Positions 1 to 7,337 of a DNA stretch of 10,425 bases are shown piece by piece. Position 1 is the stretch's first letter. Each line of letters begins with the position of its first letter. A model generated the notes under the pieces. That model made no database searches, was not told the origin of the DNA, and saw only the letters and a list, made by a program, of their open reading frames with translations. A program made the position numbers and the translations under genes. The stretch lies in contig JALVZS010000071.1 of the NCBI GenBank assembly GCA_027022065.1, forward strand, positions 1-10,425, in the 5' to 3' direction. Origin of the DNA: a bacterium. GTDB lineage: Bacteria; Thermosulfidibacterota; Thermosulfidibacteria; Thermosulfidibacterales; Thermosulfidibacteraceae.

Positions 1-233
1 TTACCCAGGTGCCTGTTTCTGGGAACCGCATAGGTGCAACCGTAGGCCTCAACCCCGTACTCTTTAAGTATATCAACGGCAATTCTGAGATGCTCCTTGT
101 TTATAGCCAGATTAGTAGGATACTCCGTACAGGTGGGATCGCCAAGATAGATCCCGTCAAAGAGCTTAAGGTCAATCTCCTTAAGTTTTTCCAAAGTCTC
201 AACGTGGGTTACTATCTTAAACTCCCCTTTCAC
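1..233 (-). CDS. Peptidase U32 family protein, UbiV-like (partial, C-terminus beyond window)
   Basis: This frame is open from a GTG at 233 to the left edge, giving 77 residues of N-terminus (VKGEFKIVTHVETLEKLKEI...). The motif IYLGDPTC at residues 28-35 matches the N-terminal strand of UbiV-type U32 proteins (E. coli UbiV has IYLGETVC with its cluster ligand C39), so C35 is a likely [4Fe-4S] ligand. The start overlaps the 3' end of the upstream U32 gene by 17 bases in another frame. A GGAG lies 6 bases before the GTG, which supports translational coupling. In E. coli, UbiU and UbiV form a heterodimer that hydroxylates ubiquinone precursors without oxygen. Family membership is fairly clear from this fragment. 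The specific UbiV role is inferred from the neighbour and the Cys motif; another U32 function, such as RNA modification, is possible. Confidence 0.6.
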   Translation of the reverse strand, partial: MKGEFKIVTHVETLEKLKEIDLKLFDGIYLGDPTCTEYPTNLAINKEHLRIAVDILKEYGVEAYGCTYAVPRNRHLG

Positions 234-1059
234 CTGCGCTCTCCATTATCCTTAGTCTCAATTTTTCTACAATTCCCTTAAGCAGAGGAAACGGCATTCC
301 TCTGCCTCCTATCTTTATGTTCTTCACACCTAAATTTACCACCTCTTCTACTGAATATATCTCAAAATTATTTAAAGGGGCAAGAGAAAAGAAGCTCTCC
401 CTGTCCGTGAACCACTCTTGTGCACACGGCCTGAAGCACACACCACTTCTTTTAGCGCTTCCCTCCCACATTAAGGACCTTATGCCAGAGTTGGTAATAA
501 GCATATCAAAAAAGGAGCTCAATCTGCATATTCCCAGATACGTCATTATGCACTTAACACCCCTTACCATTACCTCTAGCTCAATACCTTCTTTTTCCGC
601 CTCTAACTTTATCTTTTCTATCTCTGAGAGAGTCAGATTAGGGGAAAGAACCACCCTTGAGGCACCTAGGCTTCCATAGAAGAGCACATCCCAGATGTTT
701 ACAGAAGCAGTACCCAGACTGGCATGAGCTTCAACCCCTGAGGCAACCACATACTTTATTATGCCGGGATCGGAAGCTATTACAGCATCTACGCCTGCTT
801 CAAATGCGGCATCCAGCACCTTCAATGCAGCTTTTGCCTCAAATGGAGAAGGCATGAGGTTAAAGGAAAGATACAGCCTCTTGCCCATGCTGTGGGCTAT
901 ATCAACTGCCTCAGATAGCTCTGATAGGTTGAATTCATTTCCCCTATTGGCTCTGGACCAGCCTGAAACGCCTATGTAAACCGCCTCTATAGGCAAAGAC
1001 AAAACCTGTTTTAAATCGCTAAAAACGGCGCAGGGAGCTATAAGCTCAACCGCTTTCAT
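217..1059 (-). CDS. Peptidase U32 family Fe-S protein, UbiU-like
   Basis: The 280-residue protein has a TIM-barrel-like layout: VYIGVSG near residues 27-33, a DAVIASDPGI block at 91-100, and ASRVVLSPNLTLSEI at 133-147. The segment GVKCIMTYLGICRLSSFF at 167-184 parallels the CIMSEGRCYLSSY region of E. coli UbiU. The C-terminal block APLNNFEIYSVEEV...VKNIKIGGR (227-253) parallels UbiU's SLNTLELL...IASVKIEGR. Cys170, Cys178, Cys208 and Cys212 are candidate ligands of a [4Fe-4S] cluster; the last pair is CxxxC, a spacing also found in UbiV. I place the start at the ATG at 1059 behind GGAGGG. A TTG 12 bases further upstream lies on the ribosome binding site itself. At 280 residues it is shorter than UbiU (331). 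The overlapping downstream U32 gene supports a two-subunit complex. The substrate is unknown: UbiUV-type hydroxylation is the best match, but many U32 proteins modify RNA. Confidence 0.72.
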   Translation of the reverse strand: MKAVELIAPCAVFSDLKQVLSLPIEAVYIGVSGWSRANRGNEFNLSELSEAVDIAHSMGKRLYLSFNLMPSPFEAKAALKVLDAAFEAGVDAVIASDPGIIKYVVASGVEAHASLGTASVNIWDVLFYGSLGASRVVLSPNLTLSEIEKIKLEAEKEGIELEVMVRGVKCIMTYLGICRLSSFFDMLITNSGIRSLMWEGSAKRSGVCFRPCAQEWFTDRESFFSLAPLNNFEIYSVEEVVNLGVKNIKIGGRGMPFPLLKGIVEKLRLRIMESAGERGV

Positions 1060-1063
1060 AACA

Positions 1064-1069
1064 CCCTCC
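1064..1069 (-). promoter_or_regulatory. Ribosome binding site deciding the UbiU-like start
   Basis: GGAGGG on the minus strand ends 4 bases before the ATG at 1059. It overlaps the upstream in-frame TTG at 1071-1069, so that longer start can be set aside. Confidence 0.75.
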
Positions 1070-1098
1070 AAGGTAAAAATGGCATCTTTGAAGGTCTA

Positions 1099-1119
1099 AG
1101 TCAACGCTAGTTATTGACT
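1099..1119. repeat. Inverted repeat in the divergent promoter region
   Basis: AGTCAA (1099-1104) and TTGACT (1114-1119) are perfect 6-base inverted arms around a 9-base spacer. Each arm, read outward, is also a near-consensus -35 box (TTGACT), one facing each divergent gene. The symmetry may be just two back-to-back -35 elements, or an operator for a dimeric regulator controlling both directions. I cannot tell these apart from sequence. Confidence 0.45.
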
Positions 1120-1143
1120 ATTCCGCAGTTTTGTGTCTCTATT
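1114..1143 (+). promoter_or_regulatory. Candidate sigma70-type promoter for the acyl-CoA ligase
   Basis: A -35 box TTGACT (1114-1119, 5 of 6 to consensus) is followed after 18 bases by TCTATT (1138-1143, 4 of 6 to TATAAT). This would leave a leader of roughly 35 bases before the ATG at 1185. On the minus strand the matching TTGACT (1104-1099) has only a poor -10 (CATTTT, 1081-1076), which would put the start of transcription on top of the ribosome binding site. The minus-strand promoter is therefore not called. Confidence 0.4.
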
Positions 1144-1172
1144 AAACTAGAAGTTTAAAATACAAAAGCTTA

Positions 1173-1179
1173 GGGAGGG
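1173..1179 (+). promoter_or_regulatory. Ribosome binding site of the acyl-CoA ligase
   Basis: GGGAGGG ends 5 bases before the ATG at 1185, a strong Shine-Dalgarno match that fixes this start. Confidence 0.75.
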
Positions 1180-1184
1180 CAGTC

Positions 1185-2870
1185 ATGGCGAAGATACCTG
1201 AGAATTATCTACCACCTCAGGAGCTGTGGCCTAATTATAGTTATCCTGATGAGTTGAAACCCTTTTTAAAAGAGCCCACCAATCTGGCGGATTTGCTGTT
1301 GGACAGACACATAAGGGCTGGGCTGGAGAACCAGGTGGCTATTTATTGCGGAGACAAATCTGTAACATTCGGCGAAGTTTATGAAATGGCAAACAGACTG
1401 GCCAACGCACTCATAGATCTTGGTGTTGAAAAACAGGACAGAGTAACGCTCAGAATGGTAAACTCCATTGAGGCCATTGTGGCCAACTTTGCCCTTCAGA
1501 AGATAGGAGCTATACCTGTTCCCACAAGCCCTCTCTGGTCCAAAGATGAGATAGCATATGTGTTCAACAACGCTGAGGCCAAGTTTGCCTTTGTCAGCTA
1601 TCCGCTTCTTGAAGAGGCGATGAAGGCAAAGGACAAGCTTCAGCACACCAAAAACTTCATTGTGGTGGGTGGACCTCCCGACGAGGTGAGAAGCAAAGGA
1701 CTGCTTTACTTCAACGACCTCATTGAGAAGGGAAGCAACTCAAGGGTTTGCGAGGATGTCTCCCTTACCGATATAGGCGTTATTCTGTATACATCTGGAA
1801 CCACAGGTTTCCCCAAAGGTGTGGCCCACTTTGTAAGGGAAGTGATAGCCTCTGCATATCTGGTTAACAAGTATGTGTGGCGCCTGGTGGTGGGCGATGT
1901 TCTTGGTGGATCTGCTCCTGTTTCCTTCGCGGCAGGATACGGAACATTTGCTATTATACCATGGTTCGGTGGAGCCACTATATCCATGATGGGAAGGTTC
2001 ACTCCTGAAGGCCTAATGGAGATGATTGAAAAGAACAAGGTCACTGTGCTTACAGGTTTGCCCACGGCCTATAGAAGACTGCTTCAGTTTGAAAACTTTG
2101 ACAAATACGACATAAGCTCCTTGAGGATGTGCACTAGCGGTGGAGATGCCCTAGGAGTGGAAACCTACAAGGCTTGGATGGACAAAACGGGCCTTCCCAT
2201 ATACGAAGGACTGGGTGCCACGGAGATGGTTCACCTCATCACATCCAATGCGGTGAACATGAAGCCCAAGCCGGGATCCATAGGAATACCCATTCCTGGT
2301 TATGACATAAAGGTGCTGGATGAAAACGGTAATGAGTGCAAACCCGGCGAGATAGGAAAGCTAACTGTTATTGGACCTACAGGGCCTCTTTATTGGAAGC
2401 CCTATGAGGATAACAACAGGCTCTATGAGGAGCAGAAAAAAGCTGTTCAGAATGGCCGCATAAGGTTGGGTGATGCGGTTTACATGGATGAGGACGGCTA
2501 CATCTTCTTCGTGTCCAGAGAGTCCGACATGATAAAGAGCTCAGGATACAGGATCGGACCAGGTGAGGTTGAGGAGGCACTCAAGAAACATCCTGCTGTT
2601 AAGGATGCTGGTGTTATAGGATCACCTGATCCTGTGCGTGGTGAGATTACTAAGGCGTATATAATCCTTGCAGAGGGCTATGAGCCTTCTGAGCAGCTTG
2701 CAAGAGAGATAGTTGAATCCTGTAAGGAGTACATTGCAGTTTATAAGCTGCCCAGGGCGGTCTGCTTCTGTGATCAGCTTCCCGTAACGCCCACAGGAAA
2801 GCTCTTAAGGAGAATCCTTAAGCAGTGGGATAAGGAAAACAAGTATCCCACTATTCGCATTTCTGAATAA
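1185..2870 (+). CDS. AMP-forming acyl-CoA ligase, benzoate/aminobenzoate-CoA ligase-like
   Basis: This 561-residue, full-length adenylate-forming enzyme activates a carboxylic acid with ATP to an acyl-AMP and then transfers it to CoA. Visible core motifs are the P-loop YTSGTTGFPKG (202-212), the adenine/substrate motif YEGLGATEM (340-348), GD at 429-430 for ribose binding, the hinge segment SRESDMIKSSGYRIGPGEVE (444-463) and the C-terminal catalytic lysine K539 in PVTPTGKLLRR. The N-terminus (LPPQELWPNYSYPDELK) and the SRESDMIKSSGYRIGP segment resemble 2-aminobenzoate- and benzoate-CoA ligases more than acetyl-CoA synthetases, so an aromatic or short branched acid is the likely substrate. No signal peptide is seen, so it should be cytoplasmic. 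It is a single-gene unit with its own promoter candidate and a strong terminator. The enzyme family is certain; the substrate is not. Confidence 0.9.
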   Translation: MAKIPENYLPPQELWPNYSYPDELKPFLKEPTNLADLLLDRHIRAGLENQVAIYCGDKSVTFGEVYEMANRLANALIDLGVEKQDRVTLRMVNSIEAIVANFALQKIGAIPVPTSPLWSKDEIAYVFNNAEAKFAFVSYPLLEEAMKAKDKLQHTKNFIVVGGPPDEVRSKGLLYFNDLIEKGSNSRVCEDVSLTDIGVILYTSGTTGFPKGVAHFVREVIASAYLVNKYVWRLVVGDVLGGSAPVSFAAGYGTFAIIPWFGGATISMMGRFTPEGLMEMIEKNKVTVLTGLPTAYRRLLQFENFDKYDISSLRMCTSGGDALGVETYKAWMDKTGLPIYEGLGATEMVHLITSNAVNMKPKPGSIGIPIPGYDIKVLDENGNECKPGEIGKLTVIGPTGPLYWKPYEDNNRLYEEQKKAVQNGRIRLGDAVYMDEDGYIFFVSRESDMIKSSGYRIGPGEVEEALKKHPAVKDAGVIGSPDPVRGEITKAYIILAEGYEPSEQLAREIVESCKEYIAVYKLPRAVCFCDQLPVTPTGKLLRRILKQWDKENKYPTIRISE

Positions 2871-2882
2871 CCCTTTCCTTAA

Positions 2883-2915
2883 GGGGGATGGTTGCTCCAT
2901 CCCCCCTTTTCTTTT
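2883..2915 (+). terminator. Rho-independent terminator of the acyl-CoA ligase gene
   Basis: A perfect 9-base-pair stem GGGGGATGG / CCATCCCCC (2883-2891 with 2897-2905) closes a 5-base loop TTGCT and is followed by the T-rich run TTTTCTTTT. It starts 12 bases after the ligase stop codon. The T-rich run continues almost to the ATG of the next gene at 2930. Confidence 0.93.
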
Positions 2916-2929
2916 ATCTTTTCTAACCT

Positions 2930-3979
2930 ATGAACATCCTCCAGCTCGCGGCGGTTAGAGGAAGGGGAGGGACAGGGGCAAGTGTTGCCACCTTAAGTTT
3001 AGCCCTTAAAAAGGCTGGGCATAAGGTTTGGATGGCATGTTACTCTAAAAGTAGCACCAGAAAAAGACTTGAGGGAACTGGGGTAGAAGTTCTAACCGAT
3101 ATAAAGATGAGCTCCTCCTTTAATCCCATTAAAATGGCGTGGGATCTCGTTAAGATTACCCGCTTAGTAAAGAAGCAGAACATAGATGTGATTCATGCCC
3201 ACTCGTCACCAGATGGAAGGTTGGCCCTTCTTGTAAAGCTTATAAATCCTGGAATAATCTTTATAAGAAGCCGACACATTCCCCTTCCCATAAAGGATAA
3301 GCTTCAATCCCGCTTTGTGGATGTGGCTTTAGCTTCATCCTTTGCAGTTAAGGGTAAAATGAACTTCTCCTGGATAGAGAAGACAAGGGTTTTTTACGAT
3401 GCATTTGATCCTGCTGAAAAACTAAAGAGAAAGCCACATATTGTAAAGAACATATCCAGGTACGCCAAAGTTAAGGGGCTATTCTTTTTTGCAGATGCCT
3501 TCAGATTGGTATCAGATAAAGTAAAGGTGAAGGCAGAAATCGTAGGTAGAATAAAGGATGAAAAACTATTTGAGAAGCTTAGACTTTTTATAGAAAGTTA
3601 TGGTTTGGATCGGAATCTTAGCGATGTCACAGAAAGCTTGAGATATCTCTACGGGGATGCGCTACTTATATGCTTAACCTCAATAGACTCAGAAGGCTCA
3701 AGCAGGGTTGCCATTGAAGCTATGCATGTAGGAATCCCCGTTCTGGCACATAGGGTAGGAGCTGTTGATGAGATTGTGGCTGATGGAAAAACAGGAGTTA
3801 CCATAAAACCTGGAGACACCAAAGAACTTGCAAAAGTGATGATTTTTCTTTTGCTTAATCCGTGTTTAAGGAGGATTATGGAGGCTAATGCAAAAAGGGC
3901 AAGCAGGAGGTTTTCAATAGAGAGGATGCAAAAGCAGTATGAAGAGCTTGTCCTTACTCTTCAAGAAAGTCATAGATGA
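2930..3979 (+). CDS. Glycosyltransferase, GT4-like (GT-B fold)
   Basis: This 349-residue protein has the two-domain layout of GT-B enzymes, which move a sugar from a nucleotide-sugar donor to an acceptor such as a lipid-linked or cell-surface glycan. The N-terminus MNILQLAAVRGRGGTGASVA is the usual first strand and glycine-rich loop, followed by LALKKAGHKV (25-33) and IDVIHAHSS (85-93). The C-terminal donor domain holds the EX7E motif E255/E263 in SEGSSRVAIEAMHVGIPVLA (254-273) and GAVDEIVADGKTG (277-289). The usual VGR...KG junction appears as a diverged ISRYAKVKG (175-183). No signal peptide or membrane segment is visible, so it probably acts at the cytoplasmic face. No Shine-Dalgarno precedes the ATG (CTTTTCTAACCT), but the N-terminal family match fixes the start. 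The 3' end overlaps the opposing yraN gene by 26 bases. No other glycan genes are present, so the acceptor cannot be named. Confidence 0.85.
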   Translation: MNILQLAAVRGRGGTGASVATLSLALKKAGHKVWMACYSKSSTRKRLEGTGVEVLTDIKMSSSFNPIKMAWDLVKITRLVKKQNIDVIHAHSSPDGRLALLVKLINPGIIFIRSRHIPLPIKDKLQSRFVDVALASSFAVKGKMNFSWIEKTRVFYDAFDPAEKLKRKPHIVKNISRYAKVKGLFFFADAFRLVSDKVKVKAEIVGRIKDEKLFEKLRLFIESYGLDRNLSDVTESLRYLYGDALLICLTSIDSEGSSRVAIEAMHVGIPVLAHRVGAVDEIVADGKTGVTIKPGDTKELAKVMIFLLLNPCLRRIMEANAKRASRRFSIERMQKQYEELVLTLQESHR

Positions 3980-4301
3980 AGGTAGATCTGGGGTCTTTTT
4001 GCCTTAAGTCCAGTCCTATAAATAGCGTTCTGTATCTTTTGATTCTGTGTTTTCTTATGTATATGTAAAGTGCTTTTCTGAACCTTTCCAGCTTTCTTGC
4101 ACTTAAGGTTTCCGCAGGACTTGAAAACATGTCCGAGGAAATGCTCCTCACCTCAACGAAGTAGTATATACCGTTTTTTAACGCCACTATATCTATTTCT
4201 CCAAAGCGGGTGTTGAAGTTTCTCTCAACCACTGTGAAGCCTCTATCTTCAAGCGCCTTACAGGCTAGATCCTCAGCTATCTTTCCCTTTCTTCTTTTCA
4301 T
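3954..4301 (-). CDS. yraN: UPF0102 / YraN family endonuclease-like protein
   Basis: At 115 residues this is the normal length for the family. It has the family pattern: N-terminal [35 protein letters not shown] at 34-40, FVEVR at 48-52, and a Ser/Arg-Lys helix (LSARKLERFRKAL, 66-78). The E10, D37 and E50-x-R52 pattern fits a PD-(D/E)XK nuclease-like fold of the Holliday-junction resolvase type. The biochemical role is poorly established, and nuclease activity is an inference. It starts inside the last 29 bases of rnhB, and rnhB-yraN adjacency is common in bacteria. Only a weak AGG-containing site precedes the ATG, so translation probably depends on coupling to rnhB. Its C-terminal codons overlap the end of the convergent glycosyltransferase gene. 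Confidence 0.88.
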   Translation of the reverse strand: MKRRKGKIAEDLACKALEDRGFTVVERNFNTRFGEIDIVALKNGIYYFVEVRSISSDMFSSPAETLSARKLERFRKALYIYIRKHRIKRYRTLFIGLDLRQKDPRSTFIYDFLEE

Positions 4302-4911
4302 TAAACGGCCTAAAGCTTAGTCTGTGAATGGCTGAAGGTCCCCACTGAGCCACTGCCCTTTTGTGGAAAGGGGTTGGATAGCCTTTGTTAGAAGCAAAGC
4401 CGTAATGGGGAAATAGTTTGTGATATCTGCTCATTATTCTATCCCTTATAACCTTTGCAACTATAGATGCCGCCCCTATGGAAAAGCTCAGCCCATCTCC
4501 CTTAACTATACACCTTGAGGCAACATCTATTGAAATAGGCATGTTGCCATCCACAAGGACCAAGGATGGTCTGCATCCTTTAAGGGAAAGCACCCTATAG
4601 GCCCTCTCCATGGCTAATTTTGCAGCTTCTCTTATGTTTAAGCGATCAATATTCCCAGGTCCAACGGCACCAACACCCCAGCACACACAGGCTTTAAGGA
4701 TCTTCTGAAAGAGCTCTTCTCTATTCTCTGGGGAAAGCTTTTTAGAGTCATCCACGGATATGAAGGGTAGCCTTTCAATGTCAAAGGCAACTGCCGCTGC
4801 CACCACAGGCCCCGCTATACATCCCCTCCCGGCTTCGTCTATCCCGCATATAACTCCCCTTTTTAAGAACGATCTATCAAAAGAGTGCTTTTTTATTATG
4901 CTACTCTCCAT
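4273..4911 (-). CDS. rnhB: Ribonuclease HII
   Basis: The 212-residue enzyme cuts the RNA strand of RNA-DNA hybrids and incises DNA at single embedded ribonucleotides, starting ribonucleotide excision repair. The GIDEAGRG motif at 23-30 supplies D25 and E26. D121 in LVLVDGN and D139 in [18 protein letters not shown] complete the four-carboxylate metal site, with the same 18-residue spacing as in Thermotoga RNase HII (D107/D125). The GRG motif (28-30) and NKGYPTPFH (175-183) are the family's substrate-binding and C-terminal motifs. The ATG lies inside the last 11 bases of gyrA and the stop lies inside yraN, so it should be co-translated with both. No feature looks degraded. Confidence 0.97.
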   Translation of the reverse strand: MESSIIKKHSFDRSFLKRGVICGIDEAGRGCIAGPVVAAAVAFDIERLPFISVDDSKKLSPENREELFQKILKACVCWGVGAVGPGNIDRLNIREAAKLAMERAYRVLSLKGCRPSLVLVDGNMPISIDVASRCIVKGDGLSFSIGAASIVAKVIRDRIMSRYHKLFPHYGFASNKGYPTPFHKRAVAQWGPSAIHRLSFRPFNEKKKGKDS

Positions 4912-7321
4912 TGGGAGCTCTGCATACTACGGCCACCTCTGATTCTGTCTGCACCAGCTTAACACCAGAGGCTGCTCTGCTGTAAACAGGAATGTCCTTT
5001 GAGCTTATTCTTATCACCATTCCGTCCTTTGTTATTATCATGATGTCCTCTTCATCTGAGGTGGCCATTATGTCCACTAGAAGGCCTGTCTTTTTTGAAA
5101 TGCCATGGGCTATGACACCTTGAGCGCCCCTTCCTGTAACCCTGAACTCCTCAACAGGGGTTTTCTTGCCGTAACCCTTTTCAGTAACGGTTAGGACATA
5201 GCTTCCAGCACTTACCACATCCATGCCCACAACTTCATCGCCTTCTCTCAGTCTTACCCCTTTAACTCCCCTGGCGTTCCTACCCGTGTTCCTGACCTCA
5301 TCCACCTTGAAGAGGACCGCTTTTGCCTCTTTTGTGCCTATTATTACGTGGGTGCCTCCATCCACCAGGGCTACAGATACCAGTTCATCATCAGGGGAAA
5401 GGTTTATGGCAATAACTCCCACCTTTCTTGCATTGGCAAACTCTTTTACTGGTGTTCTTTTAATAACTCCCTTTTTGGTCACTATAAGAAAGCTGCCCGA
5501 GAACTTTTCAGAAACGTGCGTTATAGCAGCTATTTTCTCCCCCTCTTCAAACTTTAAGAAGTGCTCCACAGGTTTGCCCCTTGCCTGTCTTGAAGCCTCA
5601 GGCACCTCATAGACCTTTATTCCGTATGCTCTGCCGCGGTTGGTGAATATCACCAGTGTGTCATGGGTGGAGGAGACATACATGTGTTCAACAAAATCAT
5701 CACCCTTCATTTCTAAGGCTTTCTTGCCTTTACCTCCCCTTCTCTGCCCTGCGTACTCTTTAAGAGGCACCCTCTTTATGTATCCTTTGTGGGTAACGGT
5801 GAGGAGCACCTGCTCCTCTTTTATCATGTCAATGGGCTCATACTCCTCCACCACCTCCTGGAACCTGGTTCTTCTGGAATCCCCGTATTTTTCTTTTATC
5901 TCTAGAAGTTCCTTTTTTATCTCATATTTAAGCCTCTCCTCGCTGGTGAGAATCTCCTGCAGATCCTTTATTAGGAGCTTGATCTCCTGTAGCTCGCTTT
6001 CAACCCTTTCCCTCTCAAGTCCTGTCAGGCGCTGTAGCTTCATGTCTAAAATAGCCTGTGCCTGCTTTTCGGTAAGACCAAAGTCCTCCATCAGTCTTTC
6101 CTTTGCCTCTGCAGGCTCCCTGGAGCTTCTTATGGTTTCAATAACCTCATCCAAGTTGTCCAAAGCCACTTTTAAACCTTCAAGGATGTGCTCCCTCTCA
6201 AGGGCCTTGTCCAAGTCAAAGCGGGTTCTTCTTAGGACAACCTCCTGCCTGTGTTCAAGGAATATATCTAAGGCTTCCTTAAGGTTGAGAAGGCGTGGTT
6301 CCATGTTGTGTATAGCAAGAAGTATTATGCCAAACCCTGTTTCAAGCTGTGTGTACTTAAACAGCTTCCTCTTAACAAGTTCAGGGTCTTCTCCTCCTTT
6401 AAGCTCAATGACAACCCTTATCCCCTCCCTGTTGGACTCATCCCTTATGGCGGCTACACTTCCGAGCCTTCCCTCCTCTGCAAGGTGTGAGATCTTCTCC
6501 ACAAGTGAGGCCTTGTTCACCTGATAAGGAATCTCCTTTATGACAAGGGCCGTTTTTTTCCCTTTTTGCTCTAATTCAACAACTCCCCTGACCTTTATGT
6601 TACCCCTTCCCGTTTCATAGGCCTTTACCAACTCGTCTTTTCCTACAATAACGCCCCCTGTGGGAAAATCTGGTCCCTTTATGAAGTTCATTAGTTCCCT
6701 TACAGTGGCGTCTCTGTTTTCCAAAAGATAGATACAGGCATCCACAACCTCCCCAAGGTTGTGGGGTGGAATACTTGTAGCCATCCCCACAGCTATACCG
6801 GAGGCGCCGTTTATTAAAAGGTTAGGAACTCTGGTGGGCAAAACAGTTGGCTCCATGAACGATCCGTCAAAGTTGGGGGAAAAATCCACTGTGTTTTTAT
6901 CTATGTCCCTGAGGAACTCCTCCGCTATGCGGGAGAGCCTGGCCTCTGTGTATCTCATAGCGGCAGGGGGATCCCCATCCAGAGAGCCGAAGTTTCCCTG
7001 ACCATCTATGAGGGGATACCTCATTACAAAGTCCTGGGCCATGCGGACGAGGGCTTCATACACAGGGGCATCGCCGTGGGGATGGTATTTACCTAAAACC
7101 TCTCCCACAACCCTTGCGCACTTCTTATAGGGCTTGTTGTGGTAAAGCCCCAGTTCCCCCATAGCGTAGAGGATTCTTCTCTGGACCGGTTTCAAACCGT
7201 CTCTTGCGTCGGGAAGTGCCCTACCTATGATTACGCTCATGGCGTAATCTAGGTAGGCGCTTTTCATCTCTTCTTCTATGCTCACAGACTCCACCCTTGA
7301 TATGTTCAACTGCTCGGGCAT
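4901..7321 (-). CDS. gyrA: DNA gyrase subunit A
   Basis: This 806-residue type IIA topoisomerase subunit, together with GyrB (not in the window), introduces negative supercoils using ATP. The breakage-reunion domain fills roughly residues 10-500, with R123 and the catalytic Y124 in [11 protein letters not shown] long coiled-coil region follows around 360-480. The C-terminal six-bladed pinwheel carries the GyrA box QRRGGKG at 526-532, which distinguishes GyrA from ParC. The quinolone-resistance region reads [11 protein letters not shown] (80-90): Ala85 and Pro86 stand where E. coli has Ser83 and Ala84, and Glu89 replaces Asp87. The protein ends without a long acidic tail. It sits 16 bases after gatC and overlaps rnhB by 11 bases. 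No gyrB neighbour is visible. Confidence 0.98.
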   Translation of the reverse strand: MPEQLNISRVESVSIEEEMKSAYLDYAMSVIIGRALPDARDGLKPVQRRILYAMGELGLYHNKPYKKCARVVGEVLGKYHPHGDAPVYEALVRMAQDFVMRYPLIDGQGNFGSLDGDPPAAMRYTEARLSRIAEEFLRDIDKNTVDFSPNFDGSFMEPTVLPTRVPNLLINGASGIAVGMATSIPPHNLGEVVDACIYLLENRDATVRELMNFIKGPDFPTGGVIVGKDELVKAYETGRGNIKVRGVVELEQKGKKTALVIKEIPYQVNKASLVEKISHLAEEGRLGSVAAIRDESNREGIRVVIELKGGEDPELVKRKLFKYTQLETGFGIILLAIHNMEPRLLNLKEALDIFLEHRQEVVLRRTRFDLDKALEREHILEGLKVALDNLDEVIETIRSSREPAEAKERLMEDFGLTEKQAQAILDMKLQRLTGLERERVESELQEIKLLIKDLQEILTSEERLKYEIKKELLEIKEKYGDSRRTRFQEVVEEYEPIDMIKEEQVLLTVTHKGYIKRVPLKEYAGQRRGGKGKKALEMKGDDFVEHMYVSSTHDTLVIFTNRGRAYGIKVYEVPEASRQARGKPVEHFLKFEEGEKIAAITHVSEKFSGSFLIVTKKGVIKRTPVKEFANARKVGVIAINLSPDDELVSVALVDGGTHVIIGTKEAKAVLFKVDEVRNTGRNARGVKGVRLREGDEVVGMDVVSAGSYVLTVTEKGYGKKTPVEEFRVTGRGAQGVIAHGISKKTGLLVDIMATSDEEDIMIITKDGMVIRISSKDIPVYSRAASGVKLVQTESEVAVVCRAPNGE

Positions 7322-7328
7322 GGAAGAA

Positions 7329-7334
7329 CTCCTT
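7329..7334 (-). promoter_or_regulatory. Ribosome binding site of gyrA
   Basis: AAGGAG on the minus strand lies 7 bases before the ATG at 7321, and just after the gatC stop codon (7340-7338). It gives gyrA its own initiation site within the operon. Confidence 0.75.
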
Positions 7335-7337
7335 TCT

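Noticed and set aside
317-679. Plus-strand open frame of 120 codons
   Set aside because: It is antisense to the well-supported UbiU-like gene, with biased composition and no ribosome binding site or recognisable motif.
1060-1071. TTG at 1071 as the start of the UbiU-like gene
   Set aside because: It overlaps the GGAGGG ribosome binding site that serves the ATG at 1059, and it adds only four unconserved residues.
1266-2065. Two minus-strand open frames inside the acyl-CoA ligase region (1266-1646 and 1706-2065)
   Set aside because: They are shadows of a gene with a full motif set, a strong ribosome binding site and a terminator.
5640-6524. Long open frame (294 codons) on the plus strand
   Set aside because: It lies wholly antisense to gyrA, is extremely rich in Ser and Leu as expected from the complement of Glu/Lys/Arg-rich codons, and shows no family motif.
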